DNA from: Mycobacterium sp. GA-1199
GTDB lineage: Bacteria > Actinomycetota > Actinomycetes > Mycobacteriales > Mycobacteriaceae
Assembly (NCBI RefSeq): GCF_001500045.1
Contig: NZ_LQIX01000055.1
Span: forward strand, 166,753-230,752
Reading direction: 5' to 3'
Length of the DNA stretch: 64,000 nt
The notes below the pieces were generated by a model that saw nothing but the letters and a program-made list of their open reading frames with translations, did no database searches and was not told where the DNA came from. This document shows, in pieces, positions 32,958 through 40,645 of the stretch (position 1 is its first letter; every line of letters starts with the position of its first letter). Position numbers and translations under genes: made by a program.

Positions 32958-33791
32958 TCATCGGGTGCCGCCACACCATTCGATGGCTTCACGAAGGCTG
33001 TGCACGCGGGCGGCCCCGTCGACGCCGGCGGCCTCCCACCCGGTGCCGCCGAGCACGACGTCGGCCTCGGCGGTGGCCGCCGTGACCATCTCCATGTCGG
33101 CGGTATCGGAGGTGTGTGACCACAGCACCACCCGGGCGGACGGCCGCACGCGGCCGATCGCCTCGGTCAGCGCCGCTGTCGGAACGTCGGCACCGAGCAT
33201 CACCGCACTGCGTCCCCGCTCGGCGAGGGCGGCGCGAAGTGCCTCGAGCGGCAACACATGCGCTTCGCGCGCGGTGCACGCCAGGATGACCGCGGTCGAT
33301 GCGTCGAGGCGGATGAGTGGAGCCGCGTGCAATGAGCGCGACACCGCCCACGACAGGGCGTGCTCGACGTCGACGCAGCCGCCTTCCTGGTCCTGCCTGG
33401 ACACGATCGCCGCGAACGCCGGCCGGACCAGCAGGTCCCATGTGTCGACCACCCCGAAGTGACGCAGGTGGGCCTCCAGGAGCCGACCCAGCGAGGCGAG
33501 GTCGAGATCGAATGCGGCCGACAACAACGCGTCCGCGTCGCCGCGGCGCGGCGCGACGGCCCCGGACGCCAGTCGGGCAGCGCTGCGGGCGCTGGTGCCC
33601 TGCCCGATGAGCCGGTGCATGTGCTGCACGGCGGCGATGTCGTTGTCGCTGTAGAGCCGGTGTCGACCCGGGCGGTGCTGCGATGGTCCGACGCCGTATC
33701 GCTGGCTCCAGCTGCGCAGGGTCGCGGTCGGCACGCCGACGCGCTCGGCCACCACGCGGACGGTGTACCGCGGTGTGTCAGCGTCATCCAT
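32958..33791 (-). CDS. MerR-family regulator with B12-binding-like domain (LitR/CarH-type)
   Basis: This 277-residue protein has an N-terminal MerR winged helix (about residues 8-77, RYGVGPSQHRPGRHRLYSDND) and C-terminal helical and Rossmann-like halves of a cobalamin-binding module. Glu143-His144 (VEHALSW) matches the CarH E-H pair, EAHVLP (176-181) retains the E-x-H with the candidate lower-ligand His178, and LGADVP matches the second loop. The Trp that caps adenosylcobalamin in CarH is replaced by Gln133. CarH proteins repress carotenoid genes in the dark and release DNA in light; the neighbourhood fits that role, but light sensing here is inference. Confidence 0.85.
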   Translation of the reverse strand: MDDADTPRYTVRVVAERVGVPTATLRSWSQRYGVGPSQHRPGRHRLYSDNDIAAVQHMHRLIGQGTSARSAARLASGAVAPRRGDADALLSAAFDLDLASLGRLLEAHLRHFGVVDTWDLLVRPAFAAIVSRQDQEGGCVDVEHALSWAVSRSLHAAPLIRLDASTAVILACTAREAHVLPLEALRAALAERGRSAVMLGADVPTAALTEAIGRVRPSARVVLWSHTSDTADMEMVTAATAEADVVLGGTGWEAAGVDGAARVHSLREAIEWCGGTR

Positions 33792-33854
33792 GGGGCCTGC
33801 TAACTGGGGTTTCGGCCTAGCGAGGGTTCACCGATAGCACGATGAGCAAACCAT

Positions 33855-33872
33855 CAATGCGAAACCGATGCA
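33855..33872 (+). promoter_or_regulatory. Candidate regulator-binding site before the MerR/B12 gene
   Basis: CAATGCG (33855-33861) and CGATGCA (33866-33872) have the same 11-bp period as the crtE and idi sites. The site lies in the 132-bp gap between the regulator gene and a divergent hypothetical gene, so it may control both. Confidence 0.5.
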
Positions 33873-33923
33873 TCGTTCGTTATCTGGATATTGTTGCGGT
33901 CGGAACCGGGTACTTCTAGCCCC

Positions 33924-34349
33924 ATGACCCAGAAGGACGAACAACACAGCCGGCCCGAGGGACTCGACGACGCGACCGTCGAGGCCGTCGGCGAGGTCTC
34001 GGAGGCATTGGAGTGGGTGGAACGCGCACGCGGCCATCTGTATTCGTTCCACCAGCTGATGGGTCGCGCCGACCTTCAGCTCGGCGAGGCGTGTGACAAG
34101 CTGCGCGACGCCGGCCATGACGGCGTCGCCGAACGTCTGGAGTCCGAACTCGTCGGCCGCAACGTGCTTTACGGTCGCTGGACCTTCCAGATCGTCGAGG
34201 ACTTCGACGACAACTACTGGTCGGTGTTCCGCGACCATGAACGCCAGGTGCGCGACGAACTACAGCAGGGCCGCAGGCACGTGTTCGAGTCCGAGATGAA
34301 GGAGCGGCGCCGCACCCAGGGTCGCCCCGGGCACGAGCACCGCCCCTGA
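33924..34349 (+). CDS. Conserved hypothetical protein, acidic and helical
   Basis: This 141-residue soluble protein begins MTQKDEQHSRPEG and is mainly helical and charged, with a central LEWVERARGHLYSFHQLMGRAD and an aromatic patch FDDNYWSVFRDHERQVRDEL, ending in a basic tail. I do not recognise a family. The ATG at 33924 was preferred over an in-frame start 33 nt upstream because the extra residues look non-coding. It is divergent from the MerR/B12 gene and converges on ilvC across a terminator. Confidence 0.75.
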   Translation: MTQKDEQHSRPEGLDDATVEAVGEVSEALEWVERARGHLYSFHQLMGRADLQLGEACDKLRDAGHDGVAERLESELVGRNVLYGRWTFQIVEDFDDNYWSVFRDHERQVRDELQQGRRHVFESEMKERRRTQGRPGHEHRP

Positions 34350-34359
34350 TCCGTGTGAC

Positions 34360-34402
34360 TTGTGGAGCGGTAGCGGCGGTGAGCGCCGCCGCGGCTCCAC
34401 AA
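34360..34402. terminator. Bidirectional terminator between hypothetical gene and ilvC
   Basis: TTGTGGAGC (34360-34368) pairs with GCTCCACAA (34394-34402), and an inner GCGGCG/CGCCGC stem extends the hairpin. It lies between two convergent genes, 8 bp beyond the ilvC stop. There is no long U tract. Confidence 0.65.
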
Positions 34403-34410
34403 ATCGCGGC

Positions 34411-35424
34411 TTAAGCCGTCTCGGTGATGGGCCGGTCCACCCAGCTCATCAGGTCGCGCAGCTTCTTGCCGGTCACCTCGATCGGATGCTCGGCGTTCTT
34501 CTTGCGCAGCGCCTCGAGCTCCTTGTTACCGCCCTCGACGTTGGCCACCAGTTTCTTGACGAAGGTGCCGTCCTGAATTTCGGAGAGAATGGCGCGCATC
34601 CGCTCCTTGGTGTCGGCGTCGATCACCCGCGGCCCGGAGAGGTAGCCGCCGAACTCCGCGGTGTCGGACACCGAGTAGTTCATCCGCGCGATGCCACCCT
34701 CGTACATCAGGTCCACGATCAGCTTGAGCTCGTGCAGCACCTCGAAGTACGCCAGCTCCGGCGCGTACCCGGCCTCGACCATGACCTCGAAACCGGTCTT
34801 GACGAGTTCCTCTGTGCCGCCGCACAAGACGGCCTGCTCGCCGAACAGGTCGGTCTCCGTCTCGTCTTTGAAGGTGGTCTTGATGACGCCTGCGCGGGTG
34901 CCGCCGATGCCCTTGGCGTACGACAGTGCGAGCGCCTGCCCCTCACCCTTGGGATCCTGATCGATCGCGATCAGACAGGGCACGCCCTTACCGTCGACGA
35001 ACTGCCTGCGCACCAGGTGGCCCGGACCTTTCGGGGCGACCATGCCGATCGTGACGCTGGCCGGCGGCTTGATCAGGTCGAAGTGGATGTTGAGGCCGTG
35101 CCCGAAGAACAGCGCGTTGCCGTCTTCGAGGTTGGGTTGGATGTCGTTGGCGAAGATCTCGGCCTGGGCGGTGTCGGGCGCCAACAGCATGATGACGTCG
35201 GCCCACTTGGCGACCTCGGCGGGCGTGTCGACCTCGAGGCCCTGCTCGGCGACTTTCTCGCGCGACTTCGACCCTTCCTTGAGGCCGACCTTCACCTGGA
35301 CACCGGAGTCGCGCAGGCTCAACGAGTGCGCGTGCCCCTGGCTGCCGTAGCCGATGACCCCGACCTTGCGTCCCTGAATGATCGACAAGTCCGCGTCGTC
35401 GTCATAGAACATCTCTACTGCCAC
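34411..35424 (-). CDS. ilvC: Ketol-acid reductoisomerase
   Basis: IlvC performs the NADPH-dependent isomeroreduction in valine, leucine and isoleucine synthesis. The 337-residue class I enzyme has the NADPH motif GVIGYGSQGHAHSLSLRDSG and conserved catalytic stretches LIVDLMYEGGIARMNYSVSD and GEQAVLCGG. The GTG start at 35424 follows AAGGAAA. It is the last gene of ilvBNC, 32 bp after ilvN. Confidence 0.97.
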   Translation of the reverse strand: MAVEMFYDDDADLSIIQGRKVGVIGYGSQGHAHSLSLRDSGVQVKVGLKEGSKSREKVAEQGLEVDTPAEVAKWADVIMLLAPDTAQAEIFANDIQPNLEDGNALFFGHGLNIHFDLIKPPASVTIGMVAPKGPGHLVRRQFVDGKGVPCLIAIDQDPKGEGQALALSYAKGIGGTRAGVIKTTFKDETETDLFGEQAVLCGGTEELVKTGFEVMVEAGYAPELAYFEVLHELKLIVDLMYEGGIARMNYSVSDTAEFGGYLSGPRVIDADTKERMRAILSEIQDGTFVKKLVANVEGGNKELEALRKKNAEHPIEVTGKKLRDLMSWVDRPITETA

Positions 35425-35456
35425 TGAATTTCCTTATCTCTCACCTGATTTGGGGT

Positions 35457-35966
35457 TTACTTCGTGGTCCCGATACTGCGCGGACCGCGCGACAGCGACA
35501 CCACACCGGACTGCACGATCTCGCGGATTCCGAAGGGCTCCAACACCCGCAGCAGCGCCTCGAGCTTCTCGGGTGTACCGGTCGCCTCGACCGTCAACGA
35601 CTCGGTCGATACGTCGACGACCTTCGCGCGGAACAAGTTCACCGCCTCGATGACCTGACCGCGGGTCGACGCGTCGGTGCGCACCTTGATCAGCGCGAGC
35701 TCGCGCGACACCGAGTTCTCTTCCTCCTGCTCGACGATCTTGATCACGTTCACCAGCTTGTTGAGCTGTTTGGTGATCTGCTCGAGCGGCGCTTCGTCCA
35801 CGCTGACGACGATCGTCATCCGCGACATGTTCTTCTGCTCGGTCGCACCGACCGCCAGGGACTGAATGTTGAAGCCGCGCCGGGAGAACAGCGACGCGAC
35901 CCGCGCCAAGACACCCGGTTTGTCCTCGACCAGAACCGACAACGTCTGCGTGGCGGCGGTACTCAT
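35457..35966 (-). CDS. ilvN: Acetolactate synthase small (regulatory) subunit
   Basis: IlvN activates IlvB and confers valine feedback inhibition. The 169 residues comprise an N-terminal ACT domain (LSVLVEDKPGVLARVASLFSRRGFNI) and the C-terminal ALS-small-subunit domain. The frame is open far upstream, but the ATG at 35966 overlaps the ilvB stop by one base (TGATG) and starts the ACT domain directly. Confidence 0.97.
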   Translation of the reverse strand: MSTAATQTLSVLVEDKPGVLARVASLFSRRGFNIQSLAVGATEQKNMSRMTIVVSVDEAPLEQITKQLNKLVNVIKIVEQEEENSVSRELALIKVRTDASTRGQVIEAVNLFRAKVVDVSTESLTVEATGTPEKLEALLRVLEPFGIREIVQSGVVSLSRGPRSIGTTK

Positions 35967-37834
35967 CAGGCGTGCCCCTCTTCCGGATCGTCGAACAGCG
36001 GGCGGATACCGCGCGCGGCCTGGATCTCGTCGTTGCTCGTGCCCGCCGCGACCATGGGCCACACCTGAGCGTCTGCGCCGACGATGAAGTCGATCACGAC
36101 CGGACGGTCGTTGATCTCGCGTGCCTGGCGGATCACGTCCTCGACGTCTTCGGCCCGCTCGCAACGCAATCCGACACACCCGAGCGCCTCGGCGAGCTTG
36201 ACGAAGTCGGGGATGCGATGCGAGTGCGTGGCCAGATCCGTTTGGCTGTACCGCTCTTCGTAGAACAGCGTCTGCCACTGGCGCACCATGCCGAGGTTGC
36301 CGTTGTTGATCAGCGCCACCTTGATCGGCGCCCCCTCGACGGCGCAGGTGGCCAACTCCTGGTTGGTCATCTGGAAGCAACCGTCGCCGTCGATGGCCCA
36401 GACCTCGGCCTCGGGGCGGCCGAACTTGGCCCCCATCGCCGCGGGCACGGCGTAGCCCATGGTGCCCAGCCCTCCGGAGTTGAGCCACGTCTTGGGCTTC
36501 TCATAGGAGATGAACTGCGCGGCCCACATCTGGTGCTGGCCGACACCGGCGACGTACACCGCCTCCGGCCCGGCCATCTTGCCCAGCGTCTCGATGACGT
36601 ACTCCGGGGACAGGCTGCCGTCGCTCTGGGGCCCGTAACTCAACGGGTAGGTCGCCTGCACACCGCCCAGGTACTCCAACCAGTTGTCGATCTTGATCGC
36701 GTCGGCGGTGTCGTCACGGCGTAGCGCCACCACCAGATCGGCGATGACGGCCTTGACGTCACCCACGATCGGCACGTCGGCGTGGCGGTTCTTGCCGATC
36801 TCGGCGGGGTCGATGTCGGCGTGGATGACCTTGGCGTCCGGCGCGAAGGAGTCCAGCCGCCCGGTCACCCGGTCGTCGAAACGGGTGCCCAGCGCGATCA
36901 GCAGGTCGCTGCGCTGCAGGGCGGCCACCGCAGACACCGTGCCGTGCATCCCCGGCATGCCCATGTTCTGCGGATGGCTGTCGGGGAACGCCCCGCGCGC
37001 CATCAGCGTGGTGACGACCGGGATTCCGGTGAGCTCGGCCAGCTCCAGCAGCTCCTCGCTGGCCTCACCGCGGATCACCCCGCCACCGACGTAGAGCACC
37101 GGCTTGCGCGCGGCGGCGATCAGTTTGGCGGCCTCGCGGATCTGGCGGTTGTGCGGTTTGGTGTTCGGCTTGTAGCCCGGCAGGTCGATGCGCGGCGGCC
37201 AGCTGAAGGTGCACTGCCCCTGCAGAACGTCCTTGGGAATGTCGACGAGCACCGGCCCCGGGCGGCCCGAGGACGCGATATGGAACGCCTCGGCGATGGC
37301 CTGCGGGATCTCGTCGCCGCTACGCACCAGGAAGTTGTGCTTGGTGATCGGCATCGTGATGCCCGAGATGTCGGCCTCTTGGAACGCATCGGTGCCGATC
37401 AGGCCGCGTCCGACCTGGCCGGTGATCGCGACCACCGGAATCGAGTCCATGTGCGCGTCGGCCAACGGCGTGACGAGGTTGGTCGCACCGGGTCCCGACG
37501 TGGCCATCATCACGCCGACCTTGCCGGTCGCGTGGGCGTAACCGCTGGCCGCATGGCCGGCGCCCTGCTCGTGCCGGACCAGGACGTGGCGCAGCTTCTT
37601 GGAGTCGAACAGCGGGTCGTACACCGGCAGCACCGCGCCGCCGGGGATCCCGAAGATGGTGTCGACGTCGAGTTCCTCCAGCGACCGGATGACCGCCTGT
37701 GCGCCGGTCATCTGTTGCGGCGCAGCACGTTTGGCCGGTGCGGGCGCCGACTTGGCCGCGGGCTGCATGGCATGTCCGTCGTCGGGCACGGTTGCCGCCA
37801 CCTGCTCCAGCGGTCGGGTTGTTGGTGCGCTCAC
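35966..37834 (-). CDS. ilvB: Acetolactate synthase large (catalytic) subunit
   Basis: IlvB condenses pyruvate with pyruvate or 2-ketobutyrate using thiamine diphosphate, at the entry to branched-chain amino-acid synthesis. The TPP-activating Glu is in VRHEQGAGHAASGYA and the TPP/Mg motif is DGDGCFQMTNQELATC...NNGNLG. The 622 residues include an Ala/Pro-rich N-terminal extension of about 40 residues. Start is the GTG at 37834. An attenuator with a branched-chain leader peptide lies upstream. Confidence 0.97.
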   Translation of the reverse strand: MSAPTTRPLEQVAATVPDDGHAMQPAAKSAPAPAKRAAPQQMTGAQAVIRSLEELDVDTIFGIPGGAVLPVYDPLFDSKKLRHVLVRHEQGAGHAASGYAHATGKVGVMMATSGPGATNLVTPLADAHMDSIPVVAITGQVGRGLIGTDAFQEADISGITMPITKHNFLVRSGDEIPQAIAEAFHIASSGRPGPVLVDIPKDVLQGQCTFSWPPRIDLPGYKPNTKPHNRQIREAAKLIAAARKPVLYVGGGVIRGEASEELLELAELTGIPVVTTLMARGAFPDSHPQNMGMPGMHGTVSAVAALQRSDLLIALGTRFDDRVTGRLDSFAPDAKVIHADIDPAEIGKNRHADVPIVGDVKAVIADLVVALRRDDTADAIKIDNWLEYLGGVQATYPLSYGPQSDGSLSPEYVIETLGKMAGPEAVYVAGVGQHQMWAAQFISYEKPKTWLNSGGLGTMGYAVPAAMGAKFGRPEAEVWAIDGDGCFQMTNQELATCAVEGAPIKVALINNGNLGMVRQWQTLFYEERYSQTDLATHSHRIPDFVKLAEALGCVGLRCERAEDVEDVIRQAREINDRPVVIDFIVGADAQVWPMVAAGTSNDEIQAARGIRPLFDDPEEGHA

Positions 37835-37901
37835 GGTGTTCGCTCTCCTAAGTACTTCTTCGGATCCGTCTCTAGGGTCTCAAATTCGGTGGTCGGGCAA
37901 G

Positions 37902-37937
37902 AAAAAACCCCCGTCAGCTGGGTTGCTGTACGAGGGT
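37902..37937 (-). terminator. ilvB attenuator (intrinsic terminator in leader)
   Basis: In the minus-strand RNA, ACCCTCGTaCAGC (37937-37925) pairs with GCTGACGGGGGT (37918-37907), with one bulged base and the loop AACCCA, followed directly by a U run (37907-37902). It lies between the leader peptide and the ilvB start. GTACTCGGG near the leader-peptide end could pair with CCCTCGTAC of the 5' arm and form an antiterminator. Confidence 0.8.
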
Positions 37938-37955
37938 CGCGCGTGGGTGCCGGAG

Positions 37956-38027
37956 TTATGCCCGAGTACGGGCGAGCGCGGCATCAACGCGCTTCCCGAT
38001 TACTACGAGCAACCCCGGGGCCTGCAT
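37956..38027 (-). CDS. ilvB leader peptide (23 aa, LLVVI)
   Basis: ATG at 38027 opens a 23-codon frame ending in TAA. Residues 6-10 read Leu-Leu-Val-Val-Ile (context MQAPGLLVVIGK), the three end products of the ilvBNC pathway in one run. It lies 18 nt upstream of the attenuator hairpin. Starvation for these amino acids should stall the ribosome at codons 6-10 and leave codons 19-22 free to form the antiterminator. There is no Shine-Dalgarno; the predicted promoter puts the ATG at or within a few bases of the 5' end. Confidence 0.8.
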   Translation of the reverse strand: MQAPGLLVVIGKRVDAALARTRA

Positions 38028-38035
38028 AACCGTCG

Positions 38036-38065
38036 ACGGTAGCCTCTGCACTGGTCACCGGTCAA
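38036..38065 (-). promoter_or_regulatory. Predicted ilvB promoter
   Basis: On the minus strand TTGACC (38065-38060) and TACCGT (38041-38036) are 18 bp apart. The -10 ends 8 nt before the leader-peptide ATG, so the leader mRNA would be leaderless or nearly so. Confidence 0.5.
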
Positions 38066-38092
38066 ATTGCGGCACGGTGCGAAGATGGCGGG

Positions 38093-38488
38093 GTGAGTCC
38101 GAAGGCCGCACCCGCTCCCGTCGTCATCCGCATCTCTCCCATGGCGCATTTCGCCGTCGCCTTTCTGGCGTTCAGCATGCTTTCGCTGGTTCTGGCGGGC
38201 CTCACCTGGGTGGCGGCCCTGCTGATCATCCCGATCGTGTTGGCGGTGTTCGTCGCGCGCTATCGGACCGTCGCCGACCGCGATCACGTGACCGCGCGCA
38301 CGCTATGGGGCAGCGAGACCGTCGACTGGAGCGATATCGACGGCCTGCGGTTCGGCAAAGGGTCATCGGCCTACGCCCACCTGAAGGACGGCAGGGACCT
38401 GCGGCTGCCCGCGGTGACTTTCGCGACGTTGCCGCTGCTGGCCGAGGCGAGCGGCGGGCGTGTGCCGAATCCGTATTCGAAGGATTAG
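38093..38488 (+). CDS. PH-domain membrane protein (Cfp6/Rv3004-like)
   Basis: This 131-residue protein has two N-terminal transmembrane helices (about residues 18-55) followed by a small bacterial PH-like domain (VTARTLWGSETVDWSDIDGLRFGK). Homologues are annotated as the low-molecular-weight antigen Cfp6 in M. tuberculosis, despite the membrane helices. Function unknown. It starts with GTG, divergent from the ilvB leader, and its TAG overlaps the convergent doxX stop on the other strand. Confidence 0.8.
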   Translation: MSPKAAPAPVVIRISPMAHFAVAFLAFSMLSLVLAGLTWVAALLIIPIVLAVFVARYRTVADRDHVTARTLWGSETVDWSDIDGLRFGKGSSAYAHLKDGRDLRLPAVTFATLPLLAEASGGRVPNPYSKD

Positions 38489-39315
38489 GCGAACGGGTTG
38501 CCGCCGTTGAGCAGCACCCAGATCGCCACACCCGCGCCCGCGCCGAGCACCAGCGCGCCGAGCGAGCCGAGGAAGGGCCGGCGCGCCCAACCGCGTCCGG
38601 CGTCGAATCCGTACCGGCCGGGCCCGGTCAACACCAGCGCCGCCACCGCGCACGTCAGGAACACCTTGTACTCGTGTCCATCGGTGAGGAAGTCCGAAAG
38701 CCGCGCCTCCTCGTGGGCGACCATCGCCTCGGCCAGCACGCCGGTCACCAGATACGCCAGCGCACCGGCCGCGGCCACGGGCGTGAAGAGACCCAGGATG
38801 AGTAGCACCCCGGCGGCGATCTGCCCGAAGGCGCCGACGTAGGTCAGGATGTCGGCATAGCGGAAGCCCATATCGGACAGCTCCGCTTCCCAGCCGTTGA
38901 GCCCGGGGCCACCCCACAGGCCGAACGCCTTCTGCAGGCCGTGGCCGATGAACAGGGCGCCCACCGCGAGCCGCAACAGCAGAAGGCCGAGGTCGAGGGT
39001 GCCGCGCCGCTCGGGCGCCACGCGGAACGGATCGGGGCCGACCTCCGCCGGTTCCGCCGAGTAGTCGAGTGCATGCCGTCCGCCGGGCTGCACGTACGGC
39101 AGCGGCTCGGGATCGTTGAGCAGTCCGAAGCCGGTGGAGACCGGCGCTCCGGTGTTCGAGTCGTAGTGCGGGATCGCGGTGGTCTCGAAGTCGCCGGCGT
39201 AGTTGGCCGACGGGAGATCGTCTTCAGGGTCGACCAGGCTCGCCGACACGGGCCGCCCGGGCGCGTCGTCAGGCCGTTGCCAGGCGCGTGGGTCATTGGA
39301 ATGACTGGTCACCAT
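38485..39315 (-). CDS. DoxX-family membrane protein (Rv3005c-like)
   Basis: This roughly 276-residue protein has a hydrophilic N-terminal segment (about 110 residues) followed by a DoxX-type four-helix membrane domain (LLLLRLAVGALFIGHGLQKAFGLWGG, then helices to GRYGFD) and a final C-terminal helix. In M. tuberculosis Rv3005c joins SodA and SseA in a membrane oxidoreductase complex that buffers radical stress. The ATG at 39315 was preferred over a GTG at 39336; neither has a clear Shine-Dalgarno. Its stop overlaps that of the convergent cfp6-like gene. Confidence 0.85.
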   Translation of the reverse strand: MVTSHSNDPRAWQRPDDAPGRPVSASLVDPEDDLPSANYAGDFETTAIPHYDSNTGAPVSTGFGLLNDPEPLPYVQPGGRHALDYSAEPAEVGPDPFRVAPERRGTLDLGLLLLRLAVGALFIGHGLQKAFGLWGGPGLNGWEAELSDMGFRYADILTYVGAFGQIAAGVLLILGLFTPVAAAGALAYLVTGVLAEAMVAHEEARLSDFLTDGHEYKVFLTCAVAALVLTGPGRYGFDAGRGWARRPFLGSLGALVLGAGAGVAIWVLLNGGNPFA

Positions 39316-39451
39316 GCCAGCGTAAGTGCTCGTCACCCGGTAGCCGGGTATTGGCGCGGTGCTTTCGGGGCCTTAATTCGCCGACCGTTCGCGGCGCGGT
39401 CCAGCGGGTGTCCGTGGCGAACACCTCCGAATGATCCGTAACCTGGCTCGC

Positions 39452-40573
39452 ATGAAACTGCGCCGGCCGATGCGGGGTGTGCTCGCTGTGGCGTGTGCGG
39501 CGTTGCTCGTCGGGTCGGGGTGCGCGCGATTCGACGATCTGCAATCGCAACCGTTCACCACCGAGCCCCAGCTCGAGCCCGGCCCGACGTCGACACCGCC
39601 GCCACCGCCGCCGCTGCCGCCGACGCCGTTTCCGAAGGAGTGCCCGGCGCCCGGCGTCATGCAGGGTTGTCTGGAAAGCACCAGCGGCCTGATCATGCTG
39701 CCCGACAGCCAGTCGGCCCTGGTCGCCGAGCGCACGACCGGTGTGGTCAAAGAGGTCTCGGTTCGGGCCGAGCCCAAGGTCAAGACGACGCTGCCGGTCG
39801 ACGGCTCGGGCGACGGCGGGCTGATGGACATCGTGCTGTCACCGACGTACCAACAGGACCGGCTGATGTACGCATACGTCAGCACCCCCACCGACAACCG
39901 CGTCGTCCGCATCGCCGACGGCGACATCCCCAAACCGATCCTGACCGGTATCCCGAAGGGCGCCACCGGTAACACGGGCGCGTTGATCTTCACCAGCCCG
40001 ACGACGCTACTCGTGCAGACCGGCGACGCGGGCAATCCCGCCGATGCCGCGAACCCGGGGTCGCTGGCCGGTAAGGCATTGCGGATCGAGCAGCCCACGA
40101 CGGTCGATCAGGCCCCGACTACCACGGCGCTGTCGGGTTTGGGTGCCGCGGGCGGTATGTGCCTGGACCACTCGGACGGATCGCTGTACATCACCGATCG
40201 CGCCCCCACTGGCGACCGGCTGCAGCGCATCACCAAGGATTCCAAGACGTCGACGGTGTGGACCTGGCCTGACCGCCCCGGTGTCGCGGGCTGCGCCGCG
40301 CTCGACGGGTCGGTCCTGGTCAACCTGGTCAACACCAAGCAAACCGTCGCCGTGCGGCTCGCACCCGAGACGGGCGCGGTGACCGGCGATCCCGAGGTGG
40401 TGCGCCAGGACCAGCACGGCCACGCCTGGGCGCTGGCGATGTCGCCCGACGGCAACATCTGGGGCGCCACGATCAACAAGACGGCCGGCGATGCGCAGAA
40501 GCTCGACGACGTGGTCTTCCCGCTGTTCCCGCAGGGCGGCGGCTTCCCGCGCAACCCGGCCGACAACACCTGA
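39452..40573 (+). CDS. lppZ: Lipoprotein LppZ, quinoprotein-dehydrogenase-like beta-propeller
   Basis: This 373-residue lipoprotein has a signal peptide ending VGSGC (lipid Cys24), a Pro-rich linker (STPPPPPPLPPTPFP), and a beta-propeller resembling PQQ-dependent glucose/sorbosone dehydrogenases (GDGGLMDIVLSPTYQQDRLMYAYVS, AGGMCLDHSDGSLYITDR). The ATG at 39452 gives the length I recall for M. tuberculosis LppZ; an ATG at 39431 adds seven residues. Enzymatic activity is not established. Confidence 0.88.
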   Translation: MKLRRPMRGVLAVACAALLVGSGCARFDDLQSQPFTTEPQLEPGPTSTPPPPPPLPPTPFPKECPAPGVMQGCLESTSGLIMLPDSQSALVAERTTGVVKEVSVRAEPKVKTTLPVDGSGDGGLMDIVLSPTYQQDRLMYAYVSTPTDNRVVRIADGDIPKPILTGIPKGATGNTGALIFTSPTTLLVQTGDAGNPADAANPGSLAGKALRIEQPTTVDQAPTTTALSGLGAAGGMCLDHSDGSLYITDRAPTGDRLQRITKDSKTSTVWTWPDRPGVAGCAALDGSVLVNLVNTKQTVAVRLAPETGAVTGDPEVVRQDQHGHAWALAMSPDGNIWGATINKTAGDAQKLDDVVFPLFPQGGGFPRNPADNT

Positions 40574-40645
40574 TCGGATGCGCCGGAAACTGCGCCCAGG
40601 GCTGTGAAATGAGCGCCGCCGACGACCCTGTGTGCGCTTTCGGCG

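Noticed and set aside
36782..38029. Long plus-strand frame over ilvB and its leader
   Set aside because: ilvB is certain from TPP motifs; the frame is an antisense shadow rich in His and Arg.
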